A DNA stretch of 53,101 bases from assembly GCA_016342715.1 (NCBI GenBank), contig JAEINW010000011.1, positions 1 to 53,101 of the forward strand. The letters are read 5' to 3'. How positions within the stretch are numbered: the stretch's first letter is position 1; each line of letters starts with the position of its first letter. The DNA comes from Salinivirgaceae bacterium. GTDB taxonomy: Bacteria; Bacteroidota; Bacteroidia; Bacteroidales; SZUA-534. This document shows, one piece after another, positions 25,037-34,489 of the stretch. A program made the translations under genes and the position numbers. Below the pieces are notes generated by a model, which worked only from the letters and a program-made list of their open reading frames with translations, had not been told where the DNA came from and searched no databases.

Positions 25037-26323
25037 ATGGTTAACTATATAATTAAACCTTTTGAACGATTTTTTAAAACCGAATCATCGGGTAGTATAT
25101 TGCTATTTATTGCAACAATTACAGCATTAATTATTGCTAATAGTCCATTGTTTGAGCTCTATGATTCTATTTTGCATCAACCGCTGAAAATTGGTTTTCA
25201 AGACTTTAAACTTGAAAAGCCATTGATCTTATGGATAAATGATGGATTAATGGCCATATTCTTTTTTGTTATTGGCTTAGAAATAAAAAGAGAAATTCTG
25301 GTTGGGGAATTAAACAATATTCAAAAAGCATCGCTTCCAATTTTTGGCGCTCTTGGTGGAATGATAATACCTGTGTTGTTGTTTTTAGCCCTTCAATATG
25401 GAAAAACCGGCATTGAAGGATGGGGAATTCCAATGGCTACTGATATTGCATTTACTTTAGGAATATTAAAAATATTAGGGAAAAGGATCCCAATTGGCTT
25501 AACCATTTTTTTAACTGCTTTTGCAATTGTCGACGACATTGGAGCTGTTTTGGTTATAGCACTGTTTTACAGCGCAAATATTAAATGGGCACTGGTACTA
25601 ATAGCCTTAGCTCTTTGGCTGATACTTTTTTTATTTGGTTGGTTTAAGATATATAGTAAATACCTATTTTACATTTTTGGTTTTGCCATTTGGGTTTTAT
25701 TCTTAAAATCTGGTATTCATCCAACCATTGCTGGAATTTTGGTTGCATTTAGCTTTCCAGTTCGAAGAAAAATTAAAACCTATAAGTTTTACAAGGAAGC
25801 AAAAGAATCCTTAGAAGAATTTAGATGTAACGAAGATGATATCCCAGAATTTTTAACAGAAAAACAACGTGGTGCTATATTCGATTTAGAAAGCATGATA
25901 GATAAAACCATTTCTCCGCTTCAACAATTAGAACACAAATTACATGGATGGGTAGTATATTTTATCATGCCAATTTTTGCTTTTGCCAATGCTGGCGTTC
26001 ATTTTTCAGGCGAAATTCTCCCTCTTTCGTGGAATATATCGATAAGCATGATACTTGGAAAATCAATTGGGGTAGCACTTTTTGCCTTTCTTGCCATAAA
26101 ATTAAATCTGGCCAAACTTCCCGAAAATGTAAACTTTTCACAAATTATTGGAGTTGCGTTTCTTGGCGGTTTAGGATTTACAATGGCATTATTTATTTCA
26201 GGTTTGGCATATACTGATCCATTATTAATTAATGGCTCAAAAACTGGAATTCTAATTGGTTCTTTGCTTGCTGGATTAATTGGATATTTAATATTACGTT
26301 TCTCAACAAAAAAATCGAAATAA
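25037..26323 (+). CDS. nhaA: Na+/H+ antiporter NhaA
   Basis: NhaA expels sodium in exchange for protons across the inner membrane. The 428-aa protein has about twelve membrane helices and all landmark motifs: FFVIGLEIKREILVGEL, ATDIAFTLGILKILG and the ion-binding aspartate pair in IVDDIGAVLVIA. GLGFTMALFISGLAY is the conserved region of TM11. A hydrophilic loop of about 55 residues (KTYKFYKEAKES through TEKQRGAIF) is longer than in E. coli but common in Bacteroidota NhaA. The gene stands alone in opposite orientation to the sigma cassette. With the Rnf complex encoded 15 kb away, it points to an organism that manages a sodium gradient. Confidence 0.96.
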   Translation: MVNYIIKPFERFFKTESSGSILLFIATITALIIANSPLFELYDSILHQPLKIGFQDFKLEKPLILWINDGLMAIFFFVIGLEIKREILVGELNNIQKASLPIFGALGGMIIPVLLFLALQYGKTGIEGWGIPMATDIAFTLGILKILGKRIPIGLTIFLTAFAIVDDIGAVLVIALFYSANIKWALVLIALALWLILFLFGWFKIYSKYLFYIFGFAIWVLFLKSGIHPTIAGILVAFSFPVRRKIKTYKFYKEAKESLEEFRCNEDDIPEFLTEKQRGAIFDLESMIDKTISPLQQLEHKLHGWVVYFIMPIFAFANAGVHFSGEILPLSWNISISMILGKSIGVALFAFLAIKLNLAKLPENVNFSQIIGVAFLGGLGFTMALFISGLAYTDPLLINGSKTGILIGSLLAGLIGYLILRFSTKKSK

Positions 26324-26469
26324 ATCATCTATTAACAAAAGAAGCAAACAAAATACCAATTCAATAGTTTATAGGTGTATTGTTTTATATTATTGTAGTA
26401 AATAGATGATATTATTCACAGAGTATTAATTCAAAATTTATATATTTATCGAAATAAAATTAATTTACG

Positions 26470-26913
26470 ATGGCAGGAACTTTTACTTTTACTATTATCA
26501 AGCCGGGTGCCGTAACAAACGAACACATTGGACCTATATTAAATGAAATAAATAAAGGTGGTTTTCATATTTCAGCAATGAAAATGATTAAACTAAGAAC
26601 TACGCAAGCACAAAACTTTTATGCTATTCATAAAGAGAAAGCATTTTATGATGCTCTAATTAAATTTATGACATCAGGACCAATTGTGGTTGCAATTCTT
26701 GAAAAAGAAAATGCCGTAGAAGAATACCGAAAACTTATTGGAAGTACTGATCCTGCCAAAGCAGAAGAAGGAACTATTAGAAAACTATTTGCTCAAAGCA
26801 TGCAGCAAAATGCGGTTCATGGATCGGATAGTGATTGCAATGCAGCCATTGAAAGTACCTTCTTTTTCTCAAAAAGTGAACGATTTAGCATATTCGACAG
26901 AAGAGAATTCTAA
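26470..26913 (+). CDS. ndk: Nucleoside-diphosphate kinase
   Basis: Ndk moves the gamma-phosphate from ATP to other NDPs through a phosphohistidine. The 147-aa protein has the family N-terminus (TFTIIKPGAV) and the active-site NAVHGSDS with the catalytic His at residue 117. The usual loop (STDPAKAEEGTIRKLFA) is present. It differs slightly from the common form: FTFTIIKPGAVTNEHIG starts with FTFT rather than RTL. It is monocistronic, ending before a strong palindromic terminator shared with the convergent YceI gene. Confidence 0.96.
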   Translation: MAGTFTFTIIKPGAVTNEHIGPILNEINKGGFHISAMKMIKLRTTQAQNFYAIHKEKAFYDALIKFMTSGPIVVAILEKENAVEEYRKLIGSTDPAKAEEGTIRKLFAQSMQQNAVHGSDSDCNAAIESTFFFSKSERFSIFDRREF

Positions 26914-26933
26914 GAATCTTTTTTATAAAAAAC

Positions 26934-26965
26934 AAAAGCCATTTTGCAATTGCAAAATGGCTTTT
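26934..26965. terminator. Bidirectional terminator between ndk and the YceI gene
   Basis: The 32 bases form a perfect palindrome, AAAAGCCATTTTGCAA followed by TTGCAAAATGGCTTTT. Convergent genes on both sides make a shared terminator the natural reading. Confidence 0.9.
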
Positions 26966-26985
26966 CAATTTTAAGTAAATTCTTA

Positions 26986-27642
26986 CTACATCGAGTGAGC
27001 ATCAATCTTAATTGAAAACTCATCGTTAATAAATTTATCCTTTAATTCCTTAAAAATAGACTTTGACCCATAATTCACATTCCACTTTGTGCGATCTAAA
27101 ACAATATCTTCAGACAGAGCGGAAACCATACCTTCATTAACTTTTACATTTGCATTAAATGCAATTTCATGAGTAATATTTTTCATTGTTAAATTGCCGG
27201 TAATTTTTTTATTAAATCCATCAACATCCGATTTTTCAACTTTTGTTATCACAAATTTAGCTTCAGGAAATGAATCCACATTAAAGAAATCTGCTGATTT
27301 TAAATGACCAATTAATTTAGCATTCATTTCTGCATCTTCTAAATCGATATTAACAATGCTATTCATATCAATAATAACTTGTCCTCCAATCAATTCATCA
27401 TTTTTAACAATAAATTTACCACCTTCTTTCAATTTAATTATTCCGTTGTGCTCACCACCTGGCTTTGAACCGTTCCAATAAATTTTTGTGGCATGATTGC
27501 AAGCGGTTAATTCAATCCCACTTTCCATTTCTACCATTTTATTTTCTGCTGTTGATTCAGTTTTCGACTGCTTGTTTGTTTGATTACAAGAAACAAAAAG
27601 TGCAAAAACACCTATTGACAAAACATATAAACTTTTTTTCAT
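26986..27642 (-). CDS. YceI-family lipoprotein
   Basis: The 218-aa protein has a lipoprotein signal (lipobox LFVSC) and a linker rich in Ser/Thr/Glu. A YceI lipocalin-like barrel follows (ATKIYWNGSKPGGEHNGI, DMNSIVNIDLED, LKSADFFNVDSFPEAKFVI, GNLTMKNITHEI). YceI proteins bind polyprenyl or other lipophilic molecules in the periplasm. The ligand here is unknown. A clear Shine-Dalgarno-like GGAGG lies at 27650-27654 seven bases before the ATG, unusual for this phylum. It is monocistronic and closed by the palindromic terminator. Confidence 0.92.
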   Translation of the reverse strand: MKKSLYVLSIGVFALFVSCNQTNKQSKTESTAENKMVEMESGIELTACNHATKIYWNGSKPGGEHNGIIKLKEGGKFIVKNDELIGGQVIIDMNSIVNIDLEDAEMNAKLIGHLKSADFFNVDSFPEAKFVITKVEKSDVDGFNKKITGNLTMKNITHEIAFNANVKVNEGMVSALSEDIVLDRTKWNVNYGSKSIFKELKDKFINDEFSIKIDAHSM

Positions 27643-27909
27643 TCGTATTCCTCCAATTTTTTAGTTTGTTAGGTAAACCATTCAGTAAATATATTGTTTA
27701 GTAGATTGTGTTAAAATGGTATTAATTAATTTACAGAATTCTTTGGGGCACTGTCCAATGCTATTAAGTTAAGGTTTTTTGTTTGAAGCATTGTGTCATT
27801 TTTGTTTTGTTCGCTCCTGTTTTAATATGCCTTGAAAAGGTTCTATTTGGTATAATGGTGAGTCCTGTATAAAAAGGGACTAAAATCGGGAAAAGTTAAA
27901 AATCAGCAT

Positions 27910-28190
27910 TACCCCAGCGCTAAAGGTAGTATTGATAATAGGCTCATATTTACTGCCTTTTCTAAGGGCTGACTTTAAGTTGTCTGGCACAATTGCTTGA
28001 GGAATTCCACCAAAGTAATGCAGATAATTGCTAACAGATTTCACAAGTTATTCTCTGGTTTGATCATTACTTTTCTTCTCCATAAGTAATAGGAGTTTGC
28101 TGGGAGGATGCCCACAAAAAATTCAAGGGGCTGAATTTCTCCCGTTTGCTTATATACAATATGAAATCACAGCTTAAGTAAATTAGAAAT
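27910..28190 (-). pseudogene. Decayed IS21-family transposase (istA) fragment
   Basis: Translating the minus strand by eye gives TGEIQPLEFFVGILP. After a one-base frame change it continues through QTRE, a TAA stop and LVKSVSNYLHYFGG, then IPQAIVPDNLKSALRKGSKY and EPIINTTF. The HYFGGxPxAIVPDNLK stretch is the hallmark of the IstA DDE core. The frameshift, the in-frame stop and the loss of everything after NTTF show it is dead. No istB and no clear IS21 ends are recognisable. It marks the left edge of an accessory island. Confidence 0.8.
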
Positions 28191-28410
28191 CAGCCGCCGT
28201 AGCACGACTCTTTTTTTTTGAAGAAATAATTTTATTGAGATGGAAAAACAGAAGTAGTAAAATTCAAATAAAAAATAACTTTTAATCTATTAATTGTACA
28301 GTATTAAAGGCTTTTAAGGCTTTATGTACTGTAATAGCAAATTAATTTCTGTTAGTTAATATCTGCCTGAACCAGTTGGCAAGGCAGCAATAATTTTTCC
28401 TTGTGAACTA

Positions 28411-28474
28411 TTACTCACAGCCTGCCCATATTCCCTCGGGGAACATTTTGAAAATAAATTATGGCTGTGAGTAA
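28411..28474. repeat. Inverted repeat with 12-bp arms
   Basis: TTACTCACAGCC (28411-28422) and GGCTGTGAGTAA (28463-28474) are perfect reverse complements 40 nt apart. The arms may be ends of a lost insertion or a cruciform; no T-tract is directly adjacent. Confidence 0.55.
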
Positions 28475-28683
28475 AAATTAATTTGCGGACTTTCAAATAC
28501 AAATCAAGTTTGCAATCGCACCGTTTTACAGTTTTACTATTTTTTTATAGGTTTTGTTACCCAATGTAGTTTCCAATTAATTCTTTTGTAACTATTTAAT
28601 GTTGATGTTTCCCTTTAACTATACGCCATTGGAATAACAAAAATCATCCTATTGCTCAATCCACATTTATCATTAGTACATGT

Positions 28684-29616
28684 CTAATCTCTTATACACC
28701 TAACCGAGTATCCATGGCTCTTAGTATAATTGTACCAAAACGTACTGGCATATATATAATTAACAGATAGTACCCATGCATTGGCATCATCAAACTGAGT
28801 TGAAGACCACCAACGACCTCCATCTCCCAAACTATGAAACAAATCACTGCGACAGCCTCCAGGTAACGCTGTAAAACCGCTACTATTATTTGCACCTTCG
28901 TTCGGACTATTCCAATGAGAAGTTCCACTTTCTTTTAGCTTACCTCCTGCAACTTCTTCCCCACCAAGAAAATCAACTAGGGCAATCCATTCTTCATCTG
29001 TTGGAATGTGCCAACCTTTAGGGCATAATTTATTTGTATTCACTGCATGCCAGTTATAAAGGGCTCCATAAGTGTCGCTATACATTGCCTTATTGTTATC
29101 AAACCAACAAAAAGCTGATGTTGAGAGGGTATTCCATGCAATATCATTTTCTTCCAATGGAATAGAAGTACCATCATTATTTTTGGTTGTTTTTAGGTTT
29201 TCTCCCATCCATAATTGATTTCCTATTTTAACTATTGAATAAGTATTACCTTCAATATCCACTAGAACAGAGCTTAGAGTAATAAAAAAACTTGTTATCT
29301 TACCTGTTGGATTGTGGATGACTTTTATATCGGTTGATTCAGAAAGAATCGAACCATTTTCCGGTGAAGTGCTTATATCTCTGTTTTCAAAATCAGAATA
29401 AATAATATTTTCTGTTTGCCCATTATCAAATGCGAGAGTTATCACAAGCCCTGAAAGGTCTAATACTTCAGACATATAGTATTCTACCTTAATTGGAGGT
29501 GTTTTCACTGAAATACTACTTAACTCTATTGGTTTAGGATCATCATTTTCGCATGACATTAATATAAATAGAATTCCTATGACTAAAAAAGTAGGGTTAA
29601 ATTTTTTCTCTCTCAT
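28684..29616 (-). CDS. FISUMP-domain lipoprotein
   Basis: The 310-aa protein starts with a lipoprotein signal ending LMSCEND. An Ig-like region follows (ISVKTPPIKVEYYMSEVLD, LSGLVITLAFDNGQTENI), related to cell-surface Big domains. The C-terminal 180 residues form the Fibrobacter succinogenes major paralogous domain: IGNQLWMGENLKTT, YGALYNWHAVN, CPKGWHIPTDEEW, and RWWSSTQFDDANAW to a final GYSVRCIRD. Such proteins are abundant surface lipoproteins of Bacteroidota with no firm biochemical role. It is the first gene of the island bounded by transposase remnants and is transcribed alone. Confidence 0.88.
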   Translation of the reverse strand: MREKKFNPTFLVIGILFILMSCENDDPKPIELSSISVKTPPIKVEYYMSEVLDLSGLVITLAFDNGQTENIIYSDFENRDISTSPENGSILSESTDIKVIHNPTGKITSFFITLSSVLVDIEGNTYSIVKIGNQLWMGENLKTTKNNDGTSIPLEENDIAWNTLSTSAFCWFDNNKAMYSDTYGALYNWHAVNTNKLCPKGWHIPTDEEWIALVDFLGGEEVAGGKLKESGTSHWNSPNEGANNSSGFTALPGGCRSDLFHSLGDGGRWWSSTQFDDANAWVLSVNYIYASTFWYNYTKSHGYSVRCIRD

Positions 29617-29661
29617 TTGTCTGAGTATTAATTAGTATTCATACATTAATTATGCGCTGAA

Positions 29662-29780
29662 TTGGGTAACGGTTTGAATAAACGCAGTAAGGGTTTTAAA
29701 TACTAAAACTTTCTGTTAACACTAACTTAGTTTAATGAACCTAACTTTGAGTTTAGCAATTTGCCCTTATTGCGTTTATT
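29662..29780. repeat. Inverted-repeat element, copy of a dispersed family
   Basis: AATAAACGCAGTAAGGG (29677-29693) and CCCTTATTGCGTTTATT (29764-29780) are reverse complements at 16 of 17 positions. The left end TTGGGTAACGGTTTGAATA resembles TTGGGTAACGATTTGTATA at 33775-33806. The element lies directly downstream of the small T9SS-sorted protein gene. Confidence 0.65.
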
Positions 29781-29813
29781 TTGAGTTCCCCAACGTACTC
29801 CTTTCATCCATTC

Positions 29814-30458
29814 TTATTCTTTCATTATACGTTTTATTAATTTTCCTTTATTAGTTTCAATATTCAGAATATAAACACCTGTTTTAACTTCATATAAACT
29901 CAATTCATTTAAAGGTTTATTAACTTCAATAATTTTAGAACCTAATATATTAAATAAACAAATTGATAAAATCTGTATATCATTGTTTACTTCAAAAAAC
30001 AAAATATCACTTGCTGGATTTGGGTAAATACTGACAAGTTTTGTTAGTTCATTTTCAGAATTTGGTAAAACAACAGTTTGCGTTAAAGGTGTTGTAAATT
30101 CTAATGTCGCAGTATCCGTTAGTGAATAATAATCACAAGTTTCCTGTGAAATAGAATTGTAAATTTCTACGTTTAAAGTATAATTATTACTGCCAGGGTC
30201 GATAGGAATTTGTATAATTCTATCATCGCATATTACAACTGTTGCTTCTGTAAACCAATAACATACAGATAAGTTAATGGTATCGTCAACAACACTATAT
30301 GTATGGCTTAAATAACCTATTTCATATCCTTCACAGACTTCTAATGTAACATCGATTGCTTCTATATCAGATGGTGTTACACTTACATTCTCTATTGTTT
30401 GACCATTTATCATCATTAAAAACAATGAAAATAAACTCGTTAAAAATATTTTTTTCAT
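29814..30458 (-). CDS. Secreted protein with T9SS type A sorting domain
   Basis: A Sec signal (MKKIFLTSLFSLFLMMINGQ) leads a 120-residue domain of unknown type, rich in Thr, Val and acidic residues with several Cys (EVCEGYEIG, SVCYWF, ETCDYYS). The last 75 residues are a T9SS type A C-terminal domain (SIYPNPASDILFFEVN, LFNILGSKI, KTGVYILNIETNKGKLI). That domain directs export through the type IX system and attachment to the cell surface. The ORF track extends it to 30506, but those 16 residues overlap the terminator of the upstream gene. ATG 30458 gives an ideal signal peptide. Confidence 0.85.
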   Translation of the reverse strand: MKKIFLTSLFSLFLMMINGQTIENVSVTPSDIEAIDVTLEVCEGYEIGYLSHTYSVVDDTINLSVCYWFTEATVVICDDRIIQIPIDPGSNNYTLNVEIYNSISQETCDYYSLTDTATLEFTTPLTQTVVLPNSENELTKLVSIYPNPASDILFFEVNNDIQILSICLFNILGSKIIEVNKPLNELSLYEVKTGVYILNIETNKGKLIKRIMKE

Positions 30459-30483
30459 GATAATATAATTTAAAAAGTTAATT

Positions 30484-30517
30484 AAAACTGTGAGTTGTAC
30501 AATCAACTCACAGTTTT
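30484..30517 (-). terminator. Terminator of the subtilisin gene
   Basis: AAAACTGTGAGTTG (30484-30497) pairs perfectly with CAACTCACAGTTTT (30504-30517) around TACAAT. It is 9 bp beyond the stop of the S8 peptidase gene and just before the next gene's start. Confidence 0.88.
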
Positions 30518-30526
30518 TCTAAAATT

Positions 30527-33500
30527 TTAATCTTTTAATAATGTTTTAGCATCAACTATTTGACCATCGCAAACTAATGCAACTGTGTAAAATCCAAATT
30601 GATAACTTGAAATATCAATTGTGGTTTCAAATATTGATGTATCTAAAATATAATTATTTGATGTACCAGTATTTGTGCCTATTACCATTAAATAGGCAGA
30701 AGTGGCATCTTGTGCTTTATAATTAATCGTTACTTGATTTGATGCTGGATTTGGAACTAAAGGTTCCAATGAATACGGATTTACTTTTACTTCTATCTCA
30801 TCATAATCTTTATAGCCATCAGTATCGGCAATAACTTCTAATTTATACTTTTTGGTTATGTTTGGTGAAACGGTTAAATCTTTTCCGGTATAAATTAAAT
30901 TACCTTCCAAGTCATACCAGTTGTAAATAGCGGCTTCACTGATTTCTTCAGCACTTATTGTAATACTTTCATTTTTATCAATTTCTTTATCTTCGCCTGC
31001 ATCTGCATCAAAGATTGGTCTTGGTTTTTTTCTAATGATAAATGTTTCACCACCAATTACTTCACCGGTAGAAGCGTCTTTTTGAATTACATGATAAGTA
31101 TATTCTGTTTTATCAGTAATTTCTTTTGTTAAAAAATTAAAATCTAAAGTCAATAATCCCATTTCGTTGGGTTCAAACTGAATATTATCAAGAATTACGT
31201 TATTACCTTTAACTAATTTTTTATTTTCTTCATAAGTGGGATCTATTAATTGGGCTTGTTTTCCACCATGTTCCCAAGCATTGAAAAGAATGTCATCCAT
31301 TTTTATTGAAACTTCTGCTTCGTCAAAAAGTGCTTTTCCTTGTTCGTTGGTTGCTTTTTGAAGTTCAATAAAAAAAGTTCTTGCTGTATTTGAAATATTT
31401 GAAACAAATACAGATGCCGTTGTTTCAGTTTCAAGGTCAACGATTGTTAGATTCTTCCAAGCCAAATTATTATTATTTCTAACCATTATATTTGGATTTT
31501 CAGTCATAGGTGAAGCCAAAGGATCGTCAGTTGCGTCAATTCTTGACAGTAAACAAAAATGATGAGGGTTATCATTGTCAGAATAATCATCAGGATTTGG
31601 AACAACCCAAGGTAATTCAATAATTACTTCTTGTCCAGGTTCTATTACTGGTATTGTTGCAATATATGGTAATTCACCACCCAAAGGGTCTCCATCATCA
31701 TTTGTTAAAGTACCGTCCCAATTATCTGACCAAGCCAGAGCAGTATTGGCTTTTGCCCAATTTAATGTAAGTGTTTCATCTCCATTTGAAGCAACACAAC
31801 TTTTATTAATGACTCTTACATATATATAATTGGGACTTTCATCACTTTTATATTCAGGGTTTTGGTGCTCTAATCCGTTATCATTTGTGTTTCTTACCCA
31901 AATATCTTCACTTGTCCACATATTATCTGTGGTTGGATTAGGTTCTAAACCCATATCATCTGGTCTGTCTTTTACATACAAATCTAATGTAGGCGAGTTC
32001 ATTTCTTGTGCTAATTGGACTGCCGCAAAAGCATCAACTAACCCATATCCCATTTCTTCGTTCCATGTACCGTTTGGTCTTTCAGAAGTATTATCATAAC
32101 TATAACCGCCAACCTTTTGTGCTGTACTTTCAATAATGTCTCTTACTTGTTCTCCACTTAAACAAGGGTTTACAGATAAAACTAATCCGGCAAGACCTGC
32201 AGCGTGAGGACAAGCAGATGATGTACCATTGAATTTAGAAAAATAATCTAAATAACTTGAATAATTAGGATTGGTTTCATACATTGGATTGTACCCATTA
32301 TTCCCTTGTCTGTCAGTTGTAGGTATTAAAACACCTGGGGCAATTATATCCAATTCAAGCCCGAAAGAACTTCCCCAATTTGTTTCCCCGTCACAAGATG
32401 CTGGGTTTTTTCTTTCACCACAAGGCGACATTGCACCAACAGCCAATATATCTTCATTTGAATTTGCTGGATAATTAACACTGCTATTTGAATTACCCGA
32501 AGAGAAAATAATTATTGTTCCTAAACCATTTCTTCCATTTAAAAGGGCGTTTTCTATAGCATTATCTATAACTTCAAATTGGACACCAGAACGCCAAGAG
32601 TTGCTAATAATATCAGCACCATTATCAACAGCCCAATTAATTCCATCTGCTCTTCTTATCCTACTATTTGCAGTTCCAGAAAGGCTATTACTTATTGACA
32701 TTATTCTACATAATGGAGAAATTCCTGTAACACCTTCATTGTTATCTTTATCTGCACCTATAATTCCTGCACAAGCAGTCCCGTGACTTCCTAAAACTAA
32801 ACTAGGGGACGATAAACTTTCTGTATCAAAACTTAGAGGGTGTAGATTATTAATGTCTGGGTGGTCAAATTCTATTCCATGATCGAGAACAGCAATTGTA
32901 ATATTATTATCTCCTTCTGTAATATTCCATGCATCACACATGTTAATATCTAATCCAACTGTTCCACCATTTTGTCCTGTATTATTTAATCCCCATTGAT
33001 CTGCAAAAAATGGGTCGCTACTACATAGTAAATCATTATATGTTAGTAAATCAGGGACAGATGCAGAAAACAAGCCTGTCTCAAAAAAATAATTTGCAAT
33101 TTCGAGTGAATTTTCTATAGTTGTTTTTGTGCATTTTAGAGTATACCAAAGAGGCATAAATTGATTTTGTTCAACTATAACAACATTTTTGTTATTAGCA
33201 ATAGTTTGTAATGTAGCTAAGTCAGCATTTTGTTTCAATTTAACGTAAAAGAAACTTGAAAGACCAATTCTTTCACCATTTTCTACACTCGTAAAACTTG
33301 GTAAAACAACATCAATTTTATCATTATTTCTGAGAATATTTATTTTTTGATAATATTCTGTATTAGATGGTTCAATTTCAAATTCTAACTCCGACCACTT
33401 GTTTATAATACCATTTATTGATACATTCTCTGCTTCAAGTTCAAACTGTTTAAAATTCAAATCGTTTATAGAAGTTTTTTGAAAATTATTTTCAGCACTT

Positions 33501-33625
33501 ATGTATAAGAATTTTTTATCTAAATTTAGATATATTTTATTTCCTTTGTAGTAGTAATAATCACTTTGAGCAAAAGATATCAAAGGAAGTATTAAAAGGA
33601 ATAAGACTAGTATTTTTATTTTCAT
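30527..33625 (-). CDS. T9SS-sorted S8 (subtilisin) family serine peptidase
   Basis: This is a 1032-aa secreted protease. A signal peptide (MKIKILVLFLLILPLISFAQ) is followed by a propeptide-like region of about 190 residues. The subtilisin domain has Asp in IAVLDHGIEFDHPD (about 245), His in LGSHGTACAGIIG (about 280) and the nucleophile in FNGTSSACPHAAGLAG (about 467). Between 550 and 900 lie CARDB/Ig-like beta domains. The C-terminus (LEPLVPNPASNQVTINYKAQ to GFYTVALVCDG) is a T9SS type A sorting domain. The likely role is cell-surface or extracellular proteolysis. The gene is preceded by a long AT-rich gap and followed by a terminator. It is the largest gene of the island and looks intact. 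Confidence 0.94.
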   Translation of the reverse strand: MKIKILVLFLLILPLISFAQSDYYYYKGNKIYLNLDKKFLYISAENNFQKTSINDLNFKQFELEAENVSINGIINKWSELEFEIEPSNTEYYQKINILRNNDKIDVVLPSFTSVENGERIGLSSFFYVKLKQNADLATLQTIANNKNVVIVEQNQFMPLWYTLKCTKTTIENSLEIANYFFETGLFSASVPDLLTYNDLLCSSDPFFADQWGLNNTGQNGGTVGLDINMCDAWNITEGDNNITIAVLDHGIEFDHPDINNLHPLSFDTESLSSPSLVLGSHGTACAGIIGADKDNNEGVTGISPLCRIMSISNSLSGTANSRIRRADGINWAVDNGADIISNSWRSGVQFEVIDNAIENALLNGRNGLGTIIIFSSGNSNSSVNYPANSNEDILAVGAMSPCGERKNPASCDGETNWGSSFGLELDIIAPGVLIPTTDRQGNNGYNPMYETNPNYSSYLDYFSKFNGTSSACPHAAGLAGLVLSVNPCLSGEQVRDIIESTAQKVGGYSYDNTSERPNGTWNEEMGYGLVDAFAAVQLAQEMNSPTLDLYVKDRPDDMGLEPNPTTDNMWTSEDIWVRNTNDNGLEHQNPEYKSDESPNYIYVRVINKSCVASNGDETLTLNWAKANTALAWSDNWDGTLTNDDGDPLGGELPYIATIPVIEPGQEVIIELPWVVPNPDDYSDNDNPHHFCLLSRIDATDDPLASPMTENPNIMVRNNNNLAWKNLTIVDLETETTASVFVSNISNTARTFFIELQKATNEQGKALFDEAEVSIKMDDILFNAWEHGGKQAQLIDPTYEENKKLVKGNNVILDNIQFEPNEMGLLTLDFNFLTKEITDKTEYTYHVIQKDASTGEVIGGETFIIRKKPRPIFDADAGEDKEIDKNESITISAEEISEAAIYNWYDLEGNLIYTGKDLTVSPNITKKYKLEVIADTDGYKDYDEIEVKVNPYSLEPLVPNPASNQVTINYKAQDATSAYLMVIGTNTGTSNNYILDTSIFETTIDISSYQFGFYTVALVCDGQIVDAKTLLKD

Positions 33626-33774
33626 TGTTTTATGGTTTAAAATTACTAAATGTTTTTCACTTCTCTAATTTCACTTTTAATTATGGCGGGTAGAGATGTA
33701 AAATATCTAGTAACTTAATCCAAATATTTCGTTTTCTGTTTCTGTATTTGTAACCGTTTTCCATTTTTGGTATG

Positions 33775-33806
33775 TTGGGTAACGATTTGTATATATTCGC
33801 ATAAGG
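33775..33806 (+). repeat. Dispersed TTGGGTAACG repeat, second copy
   Basis: TTGGGTAACGATTTGTATA and the following TATTCGCATAAGG align with 29662-29693 across 32 bases, with a few substitutions and one indel. The two copies flank the T9SS protein and subtilisin genes. Confidence 0.6.
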
Positions 33807-34266
33807 TGTCAATATATTTCATTATTAGCTATATATCTACAACTAATTATTTTGTTAAACGATTAACAAACGACTCGTTAATCGAATAAATTTCAACTTT
33901 ACAATATAAAAATACAATTTTTTTACAGAAACAAAACATAAAAACATAAATATGTCATTATGTTTACACTGTTATAAAATATATTCTCCCCTTTTATCAA
34001 TAGTTTAATGCTATTTAGGTGGATTAATTCTTTCTTATATTAAAACTTCTAACTATCGTTTAATTCAGATTATAAGCGGGTAATGCCGCAACAAAGTTTT
34101 TGTAAAATAATTTTATCCTCCCCAGCCCTCCTTAGTAAGGAGGCCTGTCTGCCGATAGGCAGGGAGTTAGTGAGTACTTTCAATGAAACTTGTGTGGTTA
34201 AAAATTGAAGCAAATTTTAAAATTTTATTCAATGTAGTTACTCACTTCGTTCACGAGAATGCTTTA

Positions 34267-34311
34267 TTATTCGCAAGTGCTCATGAGCTTGCAAACAAGG
34301 TTTGCTAAGTT
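34267..34311 (+). repeat. 45-bp dispersed repeat, copy 2
   Basis: Beginning TTATTCGCAAGTGCTCATGA, it matches the reverse complement of 16476-16520 at 42 of 45 positions. It is bordered by GGAGG-type palindromes instead of the MITE termini seen at copy 1. Confidence 0.8.
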
Positions 34312-34489
34312 CCACCCTTTTTTAAGGGAGGTTCGGAGGGTTACTTTTTTATCATATAATGGAGTTAAGTCGTCATATAAAATGTTTACAGATTATACAA
34401 TAGTTTCAATCGAAGCACTCTCCATTGCTTACAGATGAGATTCCGACATTAGTTGGGAGAGGGGAAGAACTAAAGTTGTAAAGTGGAAC

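Larger units (their letters stand above)
27643..28683. other. 1.04-kb gap with transposase remnant and inverted repeats
   Basis: There is no intact gene. A decayed IS21-type istA fragment occupies about 27910-28190 on the minus strand. Two inverted repeats lie beyond it: TACAGTA/TACTGTA around 28298-28332, and TTACTCACAGCC (28411-28422) with GGCTGTGAGTAA (28463-28474). I see nothing else to name. Confidence 0.7.

Noticed and set aside
30459-30506. N-terminal 16 residues of the small T9SS protein in the ORF track
   Set aside because: They overlap the terminator hairpin of the subtilisin gene and spoil an otherwise standard signal peptide.
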